From the NCBI GenBank assembly GCA_035559535.1, contig DATMBG010000032.1, positions 83,040 through 147,039 of the forward strand: a stretch of 64,000 nucleotides of DNA, read 5' to 3'. Position numbers and translations under genes: made by a program. The stretch comes from Candidatus Limnocylindrales bacterium. GTDB taxonomy: Bacteria > Moduliflexota > Moduliflexia > Moduliflexales > JAUQPW01. This document shows, one piece after another, positions 16,999 through 25,872 of this stretch. The notes under the pieces were generated by a model. The model was not told the DNA's origin and did no database searches. It saw nothing but the letters and a program-made list of their open reading frames with translations. How positions within the stretch are numbered: the stretch's first letter is position 1; every line of letters starts with the position of its first letter.

Positions 16999-18360
16999 TC
17001 ACCGTTCCTGTAATCCATACTCCTTCAACTTCCGCCATAGTGTGCTCTTAGAAATTTGTAAAATTTGGGCCGTTTTTTTCTTGTTTCCACCACACTGTTG
17101 AAGAACTTCCAGGATGTAGTTTTTCTCATTCTCTGCAAGGGACACCAGCTTACTTGAAGGCTTAGAGGGGATTGAGGGGAAGGTCTGTTCCAGGCCCTGA
17201 ATATGCCGGGGGAGATTTTCAGGTAGGATAATTTCCCCGGTAGCCAGAGCCACAGCTCGTTCTATCACATTTTCCAGTTCCCGAACATTGCCCGGCCAGT
17301 CATATCTAACCAATAGATCCACTGCCTCTTGGGAGATAGACCGAATCGGTTTATGCATCTTATTACGATATCTTTCTAGAAAGTGATTTACCAGGAGCGG
17401 GATATCATCTTTACGCTCTCGTAGAGCTGGAAGTTTGATGGGAATGACGTTAAGTCGGTAGAAGAGATCTTCTCGGAAGGTTTTTTCTTGAATGGCCTGT
17501 TGTAAATCTTTATTGGTAGCCGCAATAAGCCGGACATCTACATGGAAAGATTTATTATCTCCAATCCGACGGATCTCTCCGCTTTGAAGAAATCGAAGTA
17601 GTTTGACCTGGATGGCCGGAGAAATTTCTCCGATTTCATCCAAAAAAATGGTTCCCTGGTGGGCTTCTTCGAAAAGACCTTTTCGATTTTTAATAGCTCC
17701 GGTGAAAGCCCCTTTGATGTGGCCAAAAAATTCACTATCCTGAAGCCCTTCGGGTAAGGCACTACAATTGACGATCACAAAAGGCTTGTCTTTCCTGGGA
17801 CTATTATTGTGAATGGTTTGGGCAATAAGCTCTTTACCTGTACCACTCTCTCCCAGGATCAAAACGGTACTATCGGTTTGACAAACCTGGGTGACCAGCT
17901 TCAAGATATCCAGCATTTTAGGCGAATTCCCCACAATATTTTCAAATTTATATCGCTCTCGAACCTGCTCTTCCAGGAGTTTGACCCGCTCGGTCAAGGT
18001 CTTCCGTTCCAATGCCTTATTAACAACCAGTACGATTTCCTCGGGCTCGAAGGGTTTTGCAATATAGTCATAAGCCCCTATTTTCATGGCCTGCACGGCA
18101 GAATCCACCGTACCATAAGCGGTTATCACAATGACTTCCGTTTGTTGGGATATCTCTTTGACCTTTTGGAGAACCTTAATCCCATCGATCTTTTCCATTT
18201 TCAAATCTGTAATAACCAGATCATAGGTTTTCCTTTCCAGAAGACGGAGGGCTTCTTCTCCGCAAGAAGCCTCTTCGACTTGATAACCTACCCGTTTTAA
18301 GGTAATTTTCAGAGTCGTTCGGATGCTCTTTTGATCATCAACCAGTAAAATTTCTGCCAC
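16999..18360 (-). CDS. NtrC-family sigma-54-dependent response regulator
   Basis: This 453-residue protein starts at GTG 18360. It has a receiver domain (phospho-acceptor D52 in VITDLKME), an AAA+ sigma-54 activation domain (about 140-370) with GESGTGKE and the sigma-54 contact loop GAFTGA, and a Fis-type helix-turn-helix at the C-terminus (AQILQISKSTLWRKLKEYG). It activates sigma-54 promoters when phosphorylated. The sensor kinase upstream on the same strand is its evident partner, separated by a long inverted repeat. Its target genes are unknown; I found no convincing -24/-12 promoter nearby. Confidence 0.92.
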   Translation of the reverse strand: MAEILLVDDQKSIRTTLKITLKRVGYQVEEASCGEEALRLLERKTYDLVITDLKMEKIDGIKVLQKVKEISQQTEVIVITAYGTVDSAVQAMKIGAYDYIAKPFEPEEIVLVVNKALERKTLTERVKLLEEQVRERYKFENIVGNSPKMLDILKLVTQVCQTDSTVLILGESGTGKELIAQTIHNNSPRKDKPFVIVNCSALPEGLQDSEFFGHIKGAFTGAIKNRKGLFEEAHQGTIFLDEIGEISPAIQVKLLRFLQSGEIRRIGDNKSFHVDVRLIAATNKDLQQAIQEKTFREDLFYRLNVIPIKLPALRERKDDIPLLVNHFLERYRNKMHKPIRSISQEAVDLLVRYDWPGNVRELENVIERAVALATGEIILPENLPRHIQGLEQTFPSIPSKPSSKLVSLAENEKNYILEVLQQCGGNKKKTAQILQISKSTLWRKLKEYGLQER

Positions 18361-18368
18361 GCTTTAAG

Positions 18369-18442
18369 AAGACCAGAGGCGAAAGGTGAAAGACAAAAAA
18401 CAAAGGTTTTTATTTTATCTTTTACCTTTCGCCTCTGGTCTT
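18369..18442. repeat. 24-bp inverted repeat between sensor kinase and regulator
   Basis: The arms at 18369-18392 and 18419-18442 match at 23 of 24 positions (core AAGACCAGAGGCGAAAGGT) around a 26-base AT-rich loop. The right arm touches the stop codon of the sensor kinase. It would form a strong hairpin in the two-gene transcript and may act as a partial terminator or mRNA stabiliser. Confidence 0.8.
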
Positions 18443-20525
18443 ATAAAGGAAGGGTTACGATAAAGGTCGTCCCTTTCCCTATTTCACTCTCTACCTCCAG
18501 TATTCCTTTATGGGCTTCTACAATCCGATGGGCGATGGGTAAACCGAGACCGGTACCTTGGGGTTTACTGGTGTGAAAAGGTTCAAAAATATTGGCAACT
18601 TCCTCTGGAGCAATCCCGATACCGGTATCAGAGATTCTCACCTGAAGCCCCTGGAAATCTCGCGTGGAAACGGTCAGTATTTCGATTTTGATAACTCCCT
18701 CATCCGGCATTGCTTCCAGTGCATTAATCAGCAGATTCCAGAAAACTTCATGCATCTGATCGGCATCTAAACGAACTTTGGGTAACTCAGGCTCACACCG
18801 CAGGTGGATTTTTATACGATCATTCCATCGGGTATCCTTTTTGAGGAGTCGAAGAACCTCTTCCATAACCTCCCGAATATCACTTTCCAAAAATACAGGT
18901 TCTCGAGGACGGGCAAACTGTAAGAAATTGGTAACAATCTTGTTGAGACGGTCGGTTTCCTCCACGATCACTCCCATTAATTCCAGATCTTCTTCGTTTA
19001 AATCTACATCGCGTTTAAGAAGCTTGGCCGAATTGGAGATGGCGACCAGAGGATTTCGGATCTCATGGGCGAGACCGGCGGCCAGTCCTCCGATGGACGC
19101 AAGCCATTCCGATCTTCGAACCTGTTCCTGTAATTTTTTCTGCTCGGTGATATCCATGGCAAATCCTACCAGGGAAGCTTTCTCACCCCGGTCATTCTTA
19201 AGAACGGTGGCCGAAGAGTATAACCATCGGACATCTCGTTTGTTTTGGTGAATCATTCGAAATTCAAGGCTTCTCCCCTTTCCTTCAAAGACCTTTCTCT
19301 GGGCATCAAAAACGCGATCCCGATCCTCTGGGTGAATCTGGCTAACCCATAAATTCTTGTTCCGGTAGTAATCTTCCGGTCGATATCCCAATATCTTCTC
19401 CACGACAGGGTTGAGATAGGTAATGCTTCCATCGGGAGAAACAATATAGATAATAAAATCCTTCGTACTCTCGATGAGGGATCGATACTTCTCCTCGGAT
19501 TCTTTAATTCTATTGAACAGGCGTGTATTTTCAATAGCAATGGCCAGTTGGGGGGTTATCTGTTTAACCAGGTCAAATTGATCTTCTGAGAAGTTATTTA
19601 CCTTTCGGCTGGCAAAACTGATGGTACCGATGACCTCTCCTCGACAAAAGAGGGGATACGTGACACTGGAGCGAATCCCTTCTTTCAACAACTTGGTCAT
19701 CCCCCAATAGGGGCTCTCCGCCACATCCTGGATCAAAACAGGTTTACCGGTATCGACCACTTCCCCCAGATGGGTCTCGGCTTTAGGAATGAAAGTACCC
19801 TCTTGCAAGTCACCGGATTCTAAACTTTCATAATACTTGACCAGGGCATAAATCTGAAAGCCCGTTTTTTGTTCGTCTAAAAGACTCACGGTCATCCGAT
19901 CGAAATCGAAAACTTTTTTTAACTCGGCCCCGATGGCTTCATAAACGTCTTTAATATCCAGACTTGAGGCGATGATTTTATTTACATTGCTGATAACCTC
20001 TTTTTCCTTATCAATTCGCTTGCGTTCTGTAATATCCCGGGAAATCCCCAAAACATAAATAACCTGACCCGTCTCGTCCCGGATTGGATCCAAGCTGGTA
20101 CTAAACCAGAATTCTTTACCCGGAATCTTATAGGTGTGCTCGTGAATAGTGCCTTCTCCGGTTCCAAAAACTTTTTGAATATGGGCCATGTATAAATCAG
20201 CTTCTTTTTTGGAGAAGAGTTCATAGATATTTTTTCCTACAAAATCGGTGGGATTCCCGCCAATAATACGGGCTGCTATACGGTTCATGGATATACAATT
20301 TCCTTCCGAGTCTACGGTAAAGATGGCATCTCCCGCACTGTCTACCAGGGTTTTATACTTGGCTTCAAATTCCCTGAGTCGTTTGCTCTCCTCCTTAACC
20401 TCGCGTTCCAGTTGCTCAGCCAAAATCCGATACTTCTCCACGGACTTCTTGATTTCCAGATACTCCTTGCTAAGCTCTTCATAGGCTTTAACCAGGTCCT
20501 TAAATCCTTTGGTGGACTTTTTCAT
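18441..20525 (-). CDS. Soluble PAS-GAF-PAS sensor histidine kinase
   Basis: This 694-residue protein has an N-terminal coiled coil (about 5-55), a PAS domain (about 58-175), a GAF domain (about 185-340), a second PAS with PAC (about 345-465), an H-box in LAHEIRNPLVAI (near 485) and an HATPase domain with NLLINALEAMP, DTGIGIAPEE and GTGLGLPIAHRIVEAH. No transmembrane helix is visible, so it senses an intracellular signal. By position it phosphorylates the NtrC-type regulator encoded immediately downstream, the typical AtoS/HydH-like pairing. Confidence 0.92.
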   Translation of the reverse strand: MKKSTKGFKDLVKAYEELSKEYLEIKKSVEKYRILAEQLEREVKEESKRLREFEAKYKTLVDSAGDAIFTVDSEGNCISMNRIAARIIGGNPTDFVGKNIYELFSKKEADLYMAHIQKVFGTGEGTIHEHTYKIPGKEFWFSTSLDPIRDETGQVIYVLGISRDITERKRIDKEKEVISNVNKIIASSLDIKDVYEAIGAELKKVFDFDRMTVSLLDEQKTGFQIYALVKYYESLESGDLQEGTFIPKAETHLGEVVDTGKPVLIQDVAESPYWGMTKLLKEGIRSSVTYPLFCRGEVIGTISFASRKVNNFSEDQFDLVKQITPQLAIAIENTRLFNRIKESEEKYRSLIESTKDFIIYIVSPDGSITYLNPVVEKILGYRPEDYYRNKNLWVSQIHPEDRDRVFDAQRKVFEGKGRSLEFRMIHQNKRDVRWLYSSATVLKNDRGEKASLVGFAMDITEQKKLQEQVRRSEWLASIGGLAAGLAHEIRNPLVAISNSAKLLKRDVDLNEEDLELMGVIVEETDRLNKIVTNFLQFARPREPVFLESDIREVMEEVLRLLKKDTRWNDRIKIHLRCEPELPKVRLDADQMHEVFWNLLINALEAMPDEGVIKIEILTVSTRDFQGLQVRISDTGIGIAPEEVANIFEPFHTSKPQGTGLGLPIAHRIVEAHKGILEVESEIGKGTTFIVTLPL

Positions 20526-20535
20526 TATAAAAGCC

Positions 20536-20582
20536 CAAAGTCTAAAATCCTAGATGAATTTGACTCTGGACTTTAGACTTTG
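20536..20582. repeat. 15-bp inverted repeat upstream of the sensor kinase
   Basis: The arms at 20536-20550 and 20568-20582 agree at 14 of 15 positions (CAAAGTCTAAAATCC) around a 17-base spacer. It fills the gap between the HpaB-like gene and the sensor kinase start, and could be a terminator, an operator or part of the intergenic repeat pattern of this genome. Confidence 0.65.
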
Positions 20583-20590
20583 AGCAGGTA

Positions 20591-22036
20591 TTAGTCTCGA
20601 ATCTGGGCGACCCTTTTAACAAATTCAATACAGGGTTTTGGATCATATTCCCGATAAATAGTTATTTTTTGGGCTTCCAAAGAGCCTTCTGCATGGATGG
20701 CCAGGACTTCATGATACCCCCCAAAATCAGAGGCCGTGAGGTCTCGGATCAGATTAAATAGTTTTAATCGGTTCTCGGTAGAGATTCCCCTAGCCCCACC
20801 CAGGTATTTCTGGATATAGGGACGGGTTTCCGGGTTGAGCCAGTCCTCTTCAGAAGGTCCGGTTACCAGAAGACCCCCGGCAATGTCCTGAAGCCAGCTG
20901 ACCGCCTGGTGGTAATGACTGGCGAAATAATATTTCGCGATATTGGTAATGAGGGTATCTGGAACTGCAATTCCCGGATCTACCACATGGCATTCGTAGG
21001 CAGAAGCCCGGGTAAGGGCCCGAACCGTTTCTGTATAACTGATGAGCTGGGTGATTTTTTCTCGAATATGAGAAGCCTTTTTAACCCCATTGGCTTCGGC
21101 CATAAGCTCGGCTGCGCCAATGAACAGTTCACAGAGTGGTGGTTTATAGGAAATAGCCGTAAAACGATGGAATTGGACGAAAGTTGTGGCTAAAGGTCCT
21201 GCAAACTGCCATTCTCCTTTCATAAAGACCCGTTCCCAGGGAACGAAGACATCATCGAAAATGGTCAGAGATTCCATCAACCGATGATGGGTGCTTACCG
21301 GATGATGGAAGTCACTGGGAGGTACACTGCCAAAGGGACTCACAATCATCTTAAGTCCTTTGGTATTGGCCGGGATGGCAAAGGCCACGGCATAATTTTT
21401 ATCCCCTTCCCCTAGAGCCCGGGTAGGGATTACCAGGATCTCATTTACGGCAACCGCCGAGGTGGTATGAACCTTTGCTCCCCGCACTATAATACCGTCT
21501 TTGGTTTCATCGACGATTCGAACATAATAATCCGGGTGTTCCTGCTCTGAAGGCCGCAGACCTCGATCTCCTTTTACATCTGTCTGTGCCGTAGCCATGC
21601 TTAGATCATTTTGCCGACAGTATTGATGATATTTTTGAACCCGTTCAAGATAGTGACTCCCGAGCTGATCGTCCATCTTTTTAGCAATGATATAAAGGGC
21701 AAAAATGGCATCGGTTCCAATTTCCTTGATGATGGGAACCACTCCATGACCGGCTCGGGTTCCCGTTAAAATCATTTCATGCCGTTTCAGAAGATCCTCT
21801 GCATTCCTGGGGATTTTAAAATATCGGCTGCTGATTTCTCCCGTTTCCGGATCCTGATAGGTCATCAGATCTTTGTATCGGGGATCTTCTGCCAGGTGAT
21901 AATCCCCGGCAGCATGCTCAATAGCCACTCTTATATCGGGATGGGTCGTTACATCTTTAACCTGTTCCCCCCGGTAATAAACCATACGACCATCCCGTAA
22001 ACTTTCTATATATTGTTCAGCAGATCTAAGTGCCAT
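20591..22036 (-). CDS. HpaB/AbfD-family flavoprotein (4-hydroxyphenylacetate 3-hydroxylase family)
   Basis: This 481-residue protein starts at ATG 22036 after AAGGAGA. It aligns over its length with the 4-hydroxyphenylacetate 3-monooxygenase / 4-hydroxybutyryl-CoA dehydratase family (acyl-CoA dehydrogenase fold), as shown by TDVKGDRGLRPSEQ, GIIVRGAKVHTT and IFDDVFVPWERVFM. 4-Hydroxybutyryl-CoA dehydratases use a [4Fe-4S] cluster held partly by two cysteines near residues 99-103; the equivalent segment here (LTGTRAGHGVVP) has none. A flavin-dependent hydroxylase or an unknown activity is therefore likelier than the dehydratase. No HpaC-type reductase is adjacent. Confidence 0.75.
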   Translation of the reverse strand: MALRSAEQYIESLRDGRMVYYRGEQVKDVTTHPDIRVAIEHAAGDYHLAEDPRYKDLMTYQDPETGEISSRYFKIPRNAEDLLKRHEMILTGTRAGHGVVPIIKEIGTDAIFALYIIAKKMDDQLGSHYLERVQKYHQYCRQNDLSMATAQTDVKGDRGLRPSEQEHPDYYVRIVDETKDGIIVRGAKVHTTSAVAVNEILVIPTRALGEGDKNYAVAFAIPANTKGLKMIVSPFGSVPPSDFHHPVSTHHRLMESLTIFDDVFVPWERVFMKGEWQFAGPLATTFVQFHRFTAISYKPPLCELFIGAAELMAEANGVKKASHIREKITQLISYTETVRALTRASAYECHVVDPGIAVPDTLITNIAKYYFASHYHQAVSWLQDIAGGLLVTGPSEEDWLNPETRPYIQKYLGGARGISTENRLKLFNLIRDLTASDFGGYHEVLAIHAEGSLEAQKITIYREYDPKPCIEFVKRVAQIRD

Positions 22037-22281
22037 GATTTCTTCTCCTTCTAATTACCTTACAGGTTATGAAGTGATAACAATGACCTGAAATTTCCAC
22101 TTAAGCTTTTTATTTAACAAAGCCCTTTCATCCTGTCAATTTAATATTACCTGGAGTAAAGGTTAAAAAACCGCTATGAAGTAATTTTTACAGACTCTTT
22201 AAGGGTTCTCAAGGAAATAATCAATCCACGAACGATTTTTCTTGCCTGTTCCATGTAAACCCGGCATATTACATAAAGGTT

Positions 22282-23901
22282 ATGGCATCTTTTAAAGATA
22301 TTGGTGGATTGGAAAAAGAGCTTCAGCGGGTTCGGGAGATTATCGAGTTTCCCATGAAATATCCCGAAGTTTTTGCCCGATTGGGGATTGAACCCCCCAA
22401 AGGGGTTCTGCTTCATGGCCCACCGGGAACCGGAAAGACCCTCATTGCTCGAGCTATTGCCAATGAGATAGGAGCCCATTTCATCCACATCAACGGTCCC
22501 GAAGTCATTAACAAGTATTATGGAGAAAGCGAGGCCAGACTCCGGGAGAGGTTTGAAGAGGCCCGCCGTAATGCGCCCAGTGTAATTTTTATCGATGAAA
22601 TCGATGCCATTGCCCCCAAACGGATTAATGTCGCGGGAGAGGTAGAAAAGCGGGTCGTGGCTCAGCTTCTGGCTTTAATGGATGGCTTAGTAACCCGGGG
22701 TCAGGTGGTGGTGATTGGCGCAACCAATATCCCGGAGGTGTTGGATCCTGCCCTGCGACGTCCGGGGCGATTTGATCGGGAGGTGGTCATCGGGGTTCCC
22801 AATCGAATCGGGCGGCGCCAGATCCTGGAGATTCATACCCGATCCATGCCTCTGGCTCCCAATGTCAATCTGGATAAACTGGCCGAGATTACCCACGGAT
22901 ACGTAGGGGCCGATCTGGAAGCTATCGCCAAAGAAGCCGGTATGATTGCCCTTCGCAGGATTTTACCGGAGATTAATAGCCAGGCCCCTTCTCGGCTGGA
23001 GGGTCCCGCTCTGGATTTTCAGGTTACCATGGAAGACTTCATCGAAGCTTTCAAGGAGATCGAACCCGGAGCCACACGAGAGTTTCTGGCCGAAAGACCC
23101 GTACTTCAATTCAAGGACGTGGGAGGATTAACCTACGTGAAGAAGACGCTCAAGGCCATCATCCGACTTTCCTCTTGCTATCATCGGTTCTATGAAACCA
23201 GCGGAATAGCTTTTCCCAAAAGTCTACTTTTTACGGGCCCTTCCGGTACGGGAAAAACCCTCCTGGCAAGGGCCTTGGCCGGTGAAAGTGGATTTACCTT
23301 GATTACGGTAGACGGACCCAGGCTTTTCTCTAAATGGCTGGGAGAATCTGAAAAAGGACTCCGAGAGGTCTTCAAGATGGCCCGGCATACTTCTCCGTGT
23401 ATTCTATTCTTCGATGAAATTGATAGCATTGCCCCGATTCGGCGTATATACGGAGGAGACGAAAGTGGGGTCACGCAACGAATGGTTAACCAGCTCCTCC
23501 GGGAATTGGATACCCTCAAGGATTTTAATGAGGTTATTTTCCTGGCGGCTACCAATCGGATTGACCTGGTAGATCCTGCTCTTTTACGGGCAGGCCGGTT
23601 TGACTATATTCTGGAGTTTCCCATTCCAACTCTGGAAGAGCGGGAGGAAATTTTTAAAATCTACCTGGCCCAACTTCATCTGAAGGATGTGGATTTGCAT
23701 CAACTGGCCGAGCAGACTGAAGGTTTCGTGGGATCGGATATCGAAGCCGTTTGTAAAAAAGCGCGATTGATGGCTCTGGAGCAGTTTTTTGAGGATTCCG
23801 AAGTAATCCTTGTTCAACATCCAGATTTGCGTATTACCCAGGCTCATTTTTTGGAGGCCATCGAGTTGACCCGGCAGATGGGAAAGATCCCTCGTAGTTA
23901 A
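22282..23901 (+). CDS. Cdc48/VAT-like double AAA+ ATPase without N-domain
   Basis: This 539-residue protein has two AAA modules. D1 has Walker A GPPGTGKT near residue 48 and Walker B FIDEIDAIAP; D2 has Walker A GPSGTGKT near 317 and Walker B FFDEIDSIAP. Each module has an RPGRFDR- or RAGRFDY-type arginine-finger segment. The start at ATG 22282 gives FKDIGGLEKEL at once, so the substrate-recruiting N-domain of archaeal and eukaryotic Cdc48/VAT is missing. It probably unfolds proteins or remodels complexes. This family is patchy in bacteria and transfer from archaea is possible (inference). No adaptor or protease gene is adjacent. Confidence 0.88.
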   Translation: MASFKDIGGLEKELQRVREIIEFPMKYPEVFARLGIEPPKGVLLHGPPGTGKTLIARAIANEIGAHFIHINGPEVINKYYGESEARLRERFEEARRNAPSVIFIDEIDAIAPKRINVAGEVEKRVVAQLLALMDGLVTRGQVVVIGATNIPEVLDPALRRPGRFDREVVIGVPNRIGRRQILEIHTRSMPLAPNVNLDKLAEITHGYVGADLEAIAKEAGMIALRRILPEINSQAPSRLEGPALDFQVTMEDFIEAFKEIEPGATREFLAERPVLQFKDVGGLTYVKKTLKAIIRLSSCYHRFYETSGIAFPKSLLFTGPSGTGKTLLARALAGESGFTLITVDGPRLFSKWLGESEKGLREVFKMARHTSPCILFFDEIDSIAPIRRIYGGDESGVTQRMVNQLLRELDTLKDFNEVIFLAATNRIDLVDPALLRAGRFDYILEFPIPTLEEREEIFKIYLAQLHLKDVDLHQLAEQTEGFVGSDIEAVCKKARLMALEQFFEDSEVILVQHPDLRITQAHFLEAIELTRQMGKIPRS

Positions 23902-23985
23902 TAGGAGATACCCCCTGGGCACCAGGTTTATCATGGGAACTCTGGGTGCTGATGAATCTGGTATCCTGGTGGTAAGAACCGTTCT

Positions 23986-25221
23986 ATGATCAACCGAAGA
24001 AAGTTCCTGAAAAGTATTGCGGGAAGTTTAGTTCTGGCTAAAAGCGGTATCCTCCTGCCAAAAACCCTTCTGGCCCAGAGTTCTCAGATGGGGCCGCCGG
24101 AGCTTCCACAAGGAGCTTTGGAGGAGGCCATACTTCAAGCTCTACCCGGGAAAAAACCTCTTATCAAGAGAACCTACCGTCCTCCTAACTATGAAACCCC
24201 TGTTCAATATTTTAATGAACTGTTTACCCCCAGCGAGGTCTTTTTCGTAAGATACCATCTGGCCGATATCCCTCAAGTGGATAGCAAGCAATGGAAACTC
24301 AGCATCGGAGGGGAAGCCATAGAAAAACCCATGGAATTAACCCTGGAAGACCTCCAACGAGATTTTGAGCAGGTGGAGATGGCGGCTTTATGTTTGTGCT
24401 CGGGCAATCGAAGGGGATTGTTCAAGCCCCACGTGCCGGGAGTTCAATGGGGTTATGGCGCCATGGGAAACGCCAGGTGGAAGGGAGTCCGGCTTAAAGA
24501 TATTTTGGTCAAAGCCGGTATTAAAAAAGAAGCTCTCGAAGTTACATTTAACGGTGCCGATGGGGCCGTTTTGGAAAAAACTCCGGATTTTAAGAAGAGT
24601 CTCCCGGTCTGGAAAGCCCTGGATGAAAATACCCTTATTGCCTGGGAGATGAACAGGGAACCGCTTCCCCACTGGAATGGATTCCCTGCCCGATTAATAG
24701 TCCCCGGCTGGACCGGTACCTATTGGGTTAAACAGCTTACGGAGATTCAGGCTATAACCCGACCCTTTGATGGTTTTTGGATGAAGGCAGCCTACAGAAT
24801 TCCCAAAGGTAAATTTCCCATTGTAGATCGATTTATCTCTCAAGAAACAGAGATTAATACTCCCATCACCGAGATGGTCGTCAGCTCCCTGATAACAAAT
24901 CTGGAAGAAGGACAGAAGTTCAAGTCAGGACAACCCATCGAAGTTAAAGGAATAGCCTGGGATGGGGGTTACGGTATTCAACGGGTAGAGATCTCCACCG
25001 ATGGAGGAAAGACCTGGCAAGAGGCTGAATTGGGGACCGACGCCGGAAGGTTTTCCTGGAGACCCTGGAATTATCCCTTTATACCGACTGAGAAGGGTAA
25101 ATATACCGTTATGGCCAAGGCCAGTAACCGTCTGGGACAGACACAAACGTTTGAACTCATCCTGAATCCGGCCGGCTATCACCATAACGTCATTCAGCGT
25201 ATAAACATAGAAGTCATTTAA
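23986..25221 (+). CDS. Sulfite oxidase-family molybdoenzyme, SorA-like, Tat-exported
   Basis: This 411-residue protein has a Tat signal peptide (NRRKFLKS, then a hydrophobic stretch to about residue 30). A molybdopterin-binding domain follows with the presumed Mo ligand C138 in CSGNRRG, and then a Mo-co dimerisation domain (about 285-400) with VEISTDGGKTWQEAEL. It is predicted to oxidise sulfite or a similar oxyanion in the periplasm. The next gene, 81 bases on, is a small c-type cytochrome, matching SorAB sulfite dehydrogenases. Other sulfite-oxidase-family substrates cannot be excluded. Confidence 0.85.
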   Translation: MINRRKFLKSIAGSLVLAKSGILLPKTLLAQSSQMGPPELPQGALEEAILQALPGKKPLIKRTYRPPNYETPVQYFNELFTPSEVFFVRYHLADIPQVDSKQWKLSIGGEAIEKPMELTLEDLQRDFEQVEMAALCLCSGNRRGLFKPHVPGVQWGYGAMGNARWKGVRLKDILVKAGIKKEALEVTFNGADGAVLEKTPDFKKSLPVWKALDENTLIAWEMNREPLPHWNGFPARLIVPGWTGTYWVKQLTEIQAITRPFDGFWMKAAYRIPKGKFPIVDRFISQETEINTPITEMVVSSLITNLEEGQKFKSGQPIEVKGIAWDGGYGIQRVEISTDGGKTWQEAELGTDAGRFSWRPWNYPFIPTEKGKYTVMAKASNRLGQTQTFELILNPAGYHHNVIQRINIEVI

Positions 25222-25259
25222 AAAACCCATGGGAGGCGGTTTTTACGCGGAATAAAAAC

Positions 25260-25282
25260 TTCGTTTTCTGGTGGAAAACGAA
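25260..25282 (+). other. 9-bp perfect hairpin before the cytochrome gene
   Basis: TTCGTTTTC and GAAAACGAA pair perfectly around a 5-base loop just upstream of the AAGGAGG ribosome-binding site of the small cytochrome gene. It could set the expression ratio of the two sulfite dehydrogenase subunits. Confidence 0.5.
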
Positions 25283-25302
25283 CTTCTGGAAAGGAGGATC
25301 CT

Positions 25303-25602
25303 GTGAAAAGTCTTTTTTTTCTTTTGATTCTATGGATCATTCTCGCTGCTCCCGTTTTGGCTCAAGAGGAAAAAATAAAACTTAAAGAAGGGCCCGGAAA
25401 AAAGCTTGTGGAAGCCCATTGTAATATCTGCCATAGCCTGGATTATATCCTGATCAATTCACCTTTCCTGGATAAAAAAGGGTGGGAGGCTTCGGTTAAT
25501 AAAATGATTCAGGTCATGGGAGCACCCATCAATAAAGACGATGTCCCTCAGATTATAGAATATTTGACAACCTATTATGGAAAGAAGGAGTCATCCCCAT
25601 AA
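25303..25602 (+). CDS. Small periplasmic cytochrome c, SorB-like
   Basis: This 99-residue protein starts at GTG 25303 behind a strong AAGGAGG site. A signal peptide ends near residue 20 (PVLAQEE). There is one haem-binding CNICH (C40, C43, H44) and a distal methionine candidate in MIQVMGAP. The length and position after the molybdoenzyme match the SorB electron-accepting subunit of sulfite:cytochrome c oxidoreductase, which passes electrons to the respiratory chain. Confidence 0.83.
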   Translation: MKSLFFLLILWIILAAPVLAQEEKIKLKEGPGKKLVEAHCNICHSLDYILINSPFLDKKGWEASVNKMIQVMGAPINKDDVPQIIEYLTTYYGKKESSP

Positions 25603-25689
25603 GTTAAGCCAATCGGTCATTAAGGGATTTTAAGGTTGTTTTCCGGGGATAAAGATTCAGGATTGAGGATCGGGTCAAAGCTACCCTTG

Positions 25690-25718
25690 TTGATAAGTAT
25701 CCCCAGGTGTTGTATACT
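25690..25718 (+). promoter_or_regulatory. Sigma-70 promoter upstream of rpoE
   Basis: TTGATA (25690-25695), a 17-base spacer and TATACT (25713-25718) form a near-consensus housekeeping promoter. Transcription would start near 25725, about 148 bases before the rpoE start, giving basal expression of the stress operon. Confidence 0.65.
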
Positions 25719-25798
25719 GTTATAATAATGACCTTGAATGCGGTCGGACAGGTTGATGTAAGTAACCTTTACAAATCTTTAAAAGTTTCTCGGCTACA

Positions 25799-25826
25799 GG
25801 AACTTTAGCCTGGTTCCCAGGTCTAA
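25799..25826 (+). promoter_or_regulatory. Sigma-E-type autoregulatory promoter upstream of rpoE
   Basis: GGAACTT (25799-25805), 16 bases and TCTAA (25822-25826) match the classical RpoE promoter (GGAACTT, about 16 bases, TCTRA). It ends 47 bases before the gene for the ECF sigma factor, as expected for positive autoregulation. The match to the enterobacterial consensus is seen directly; use by this sigma factor is inferred. Confidence 0.65.
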
Positions 25827-25872
25827 TCTAATGAATTCACCATAGTTAGTACGAGAAAAAAGGATCGCGTAC

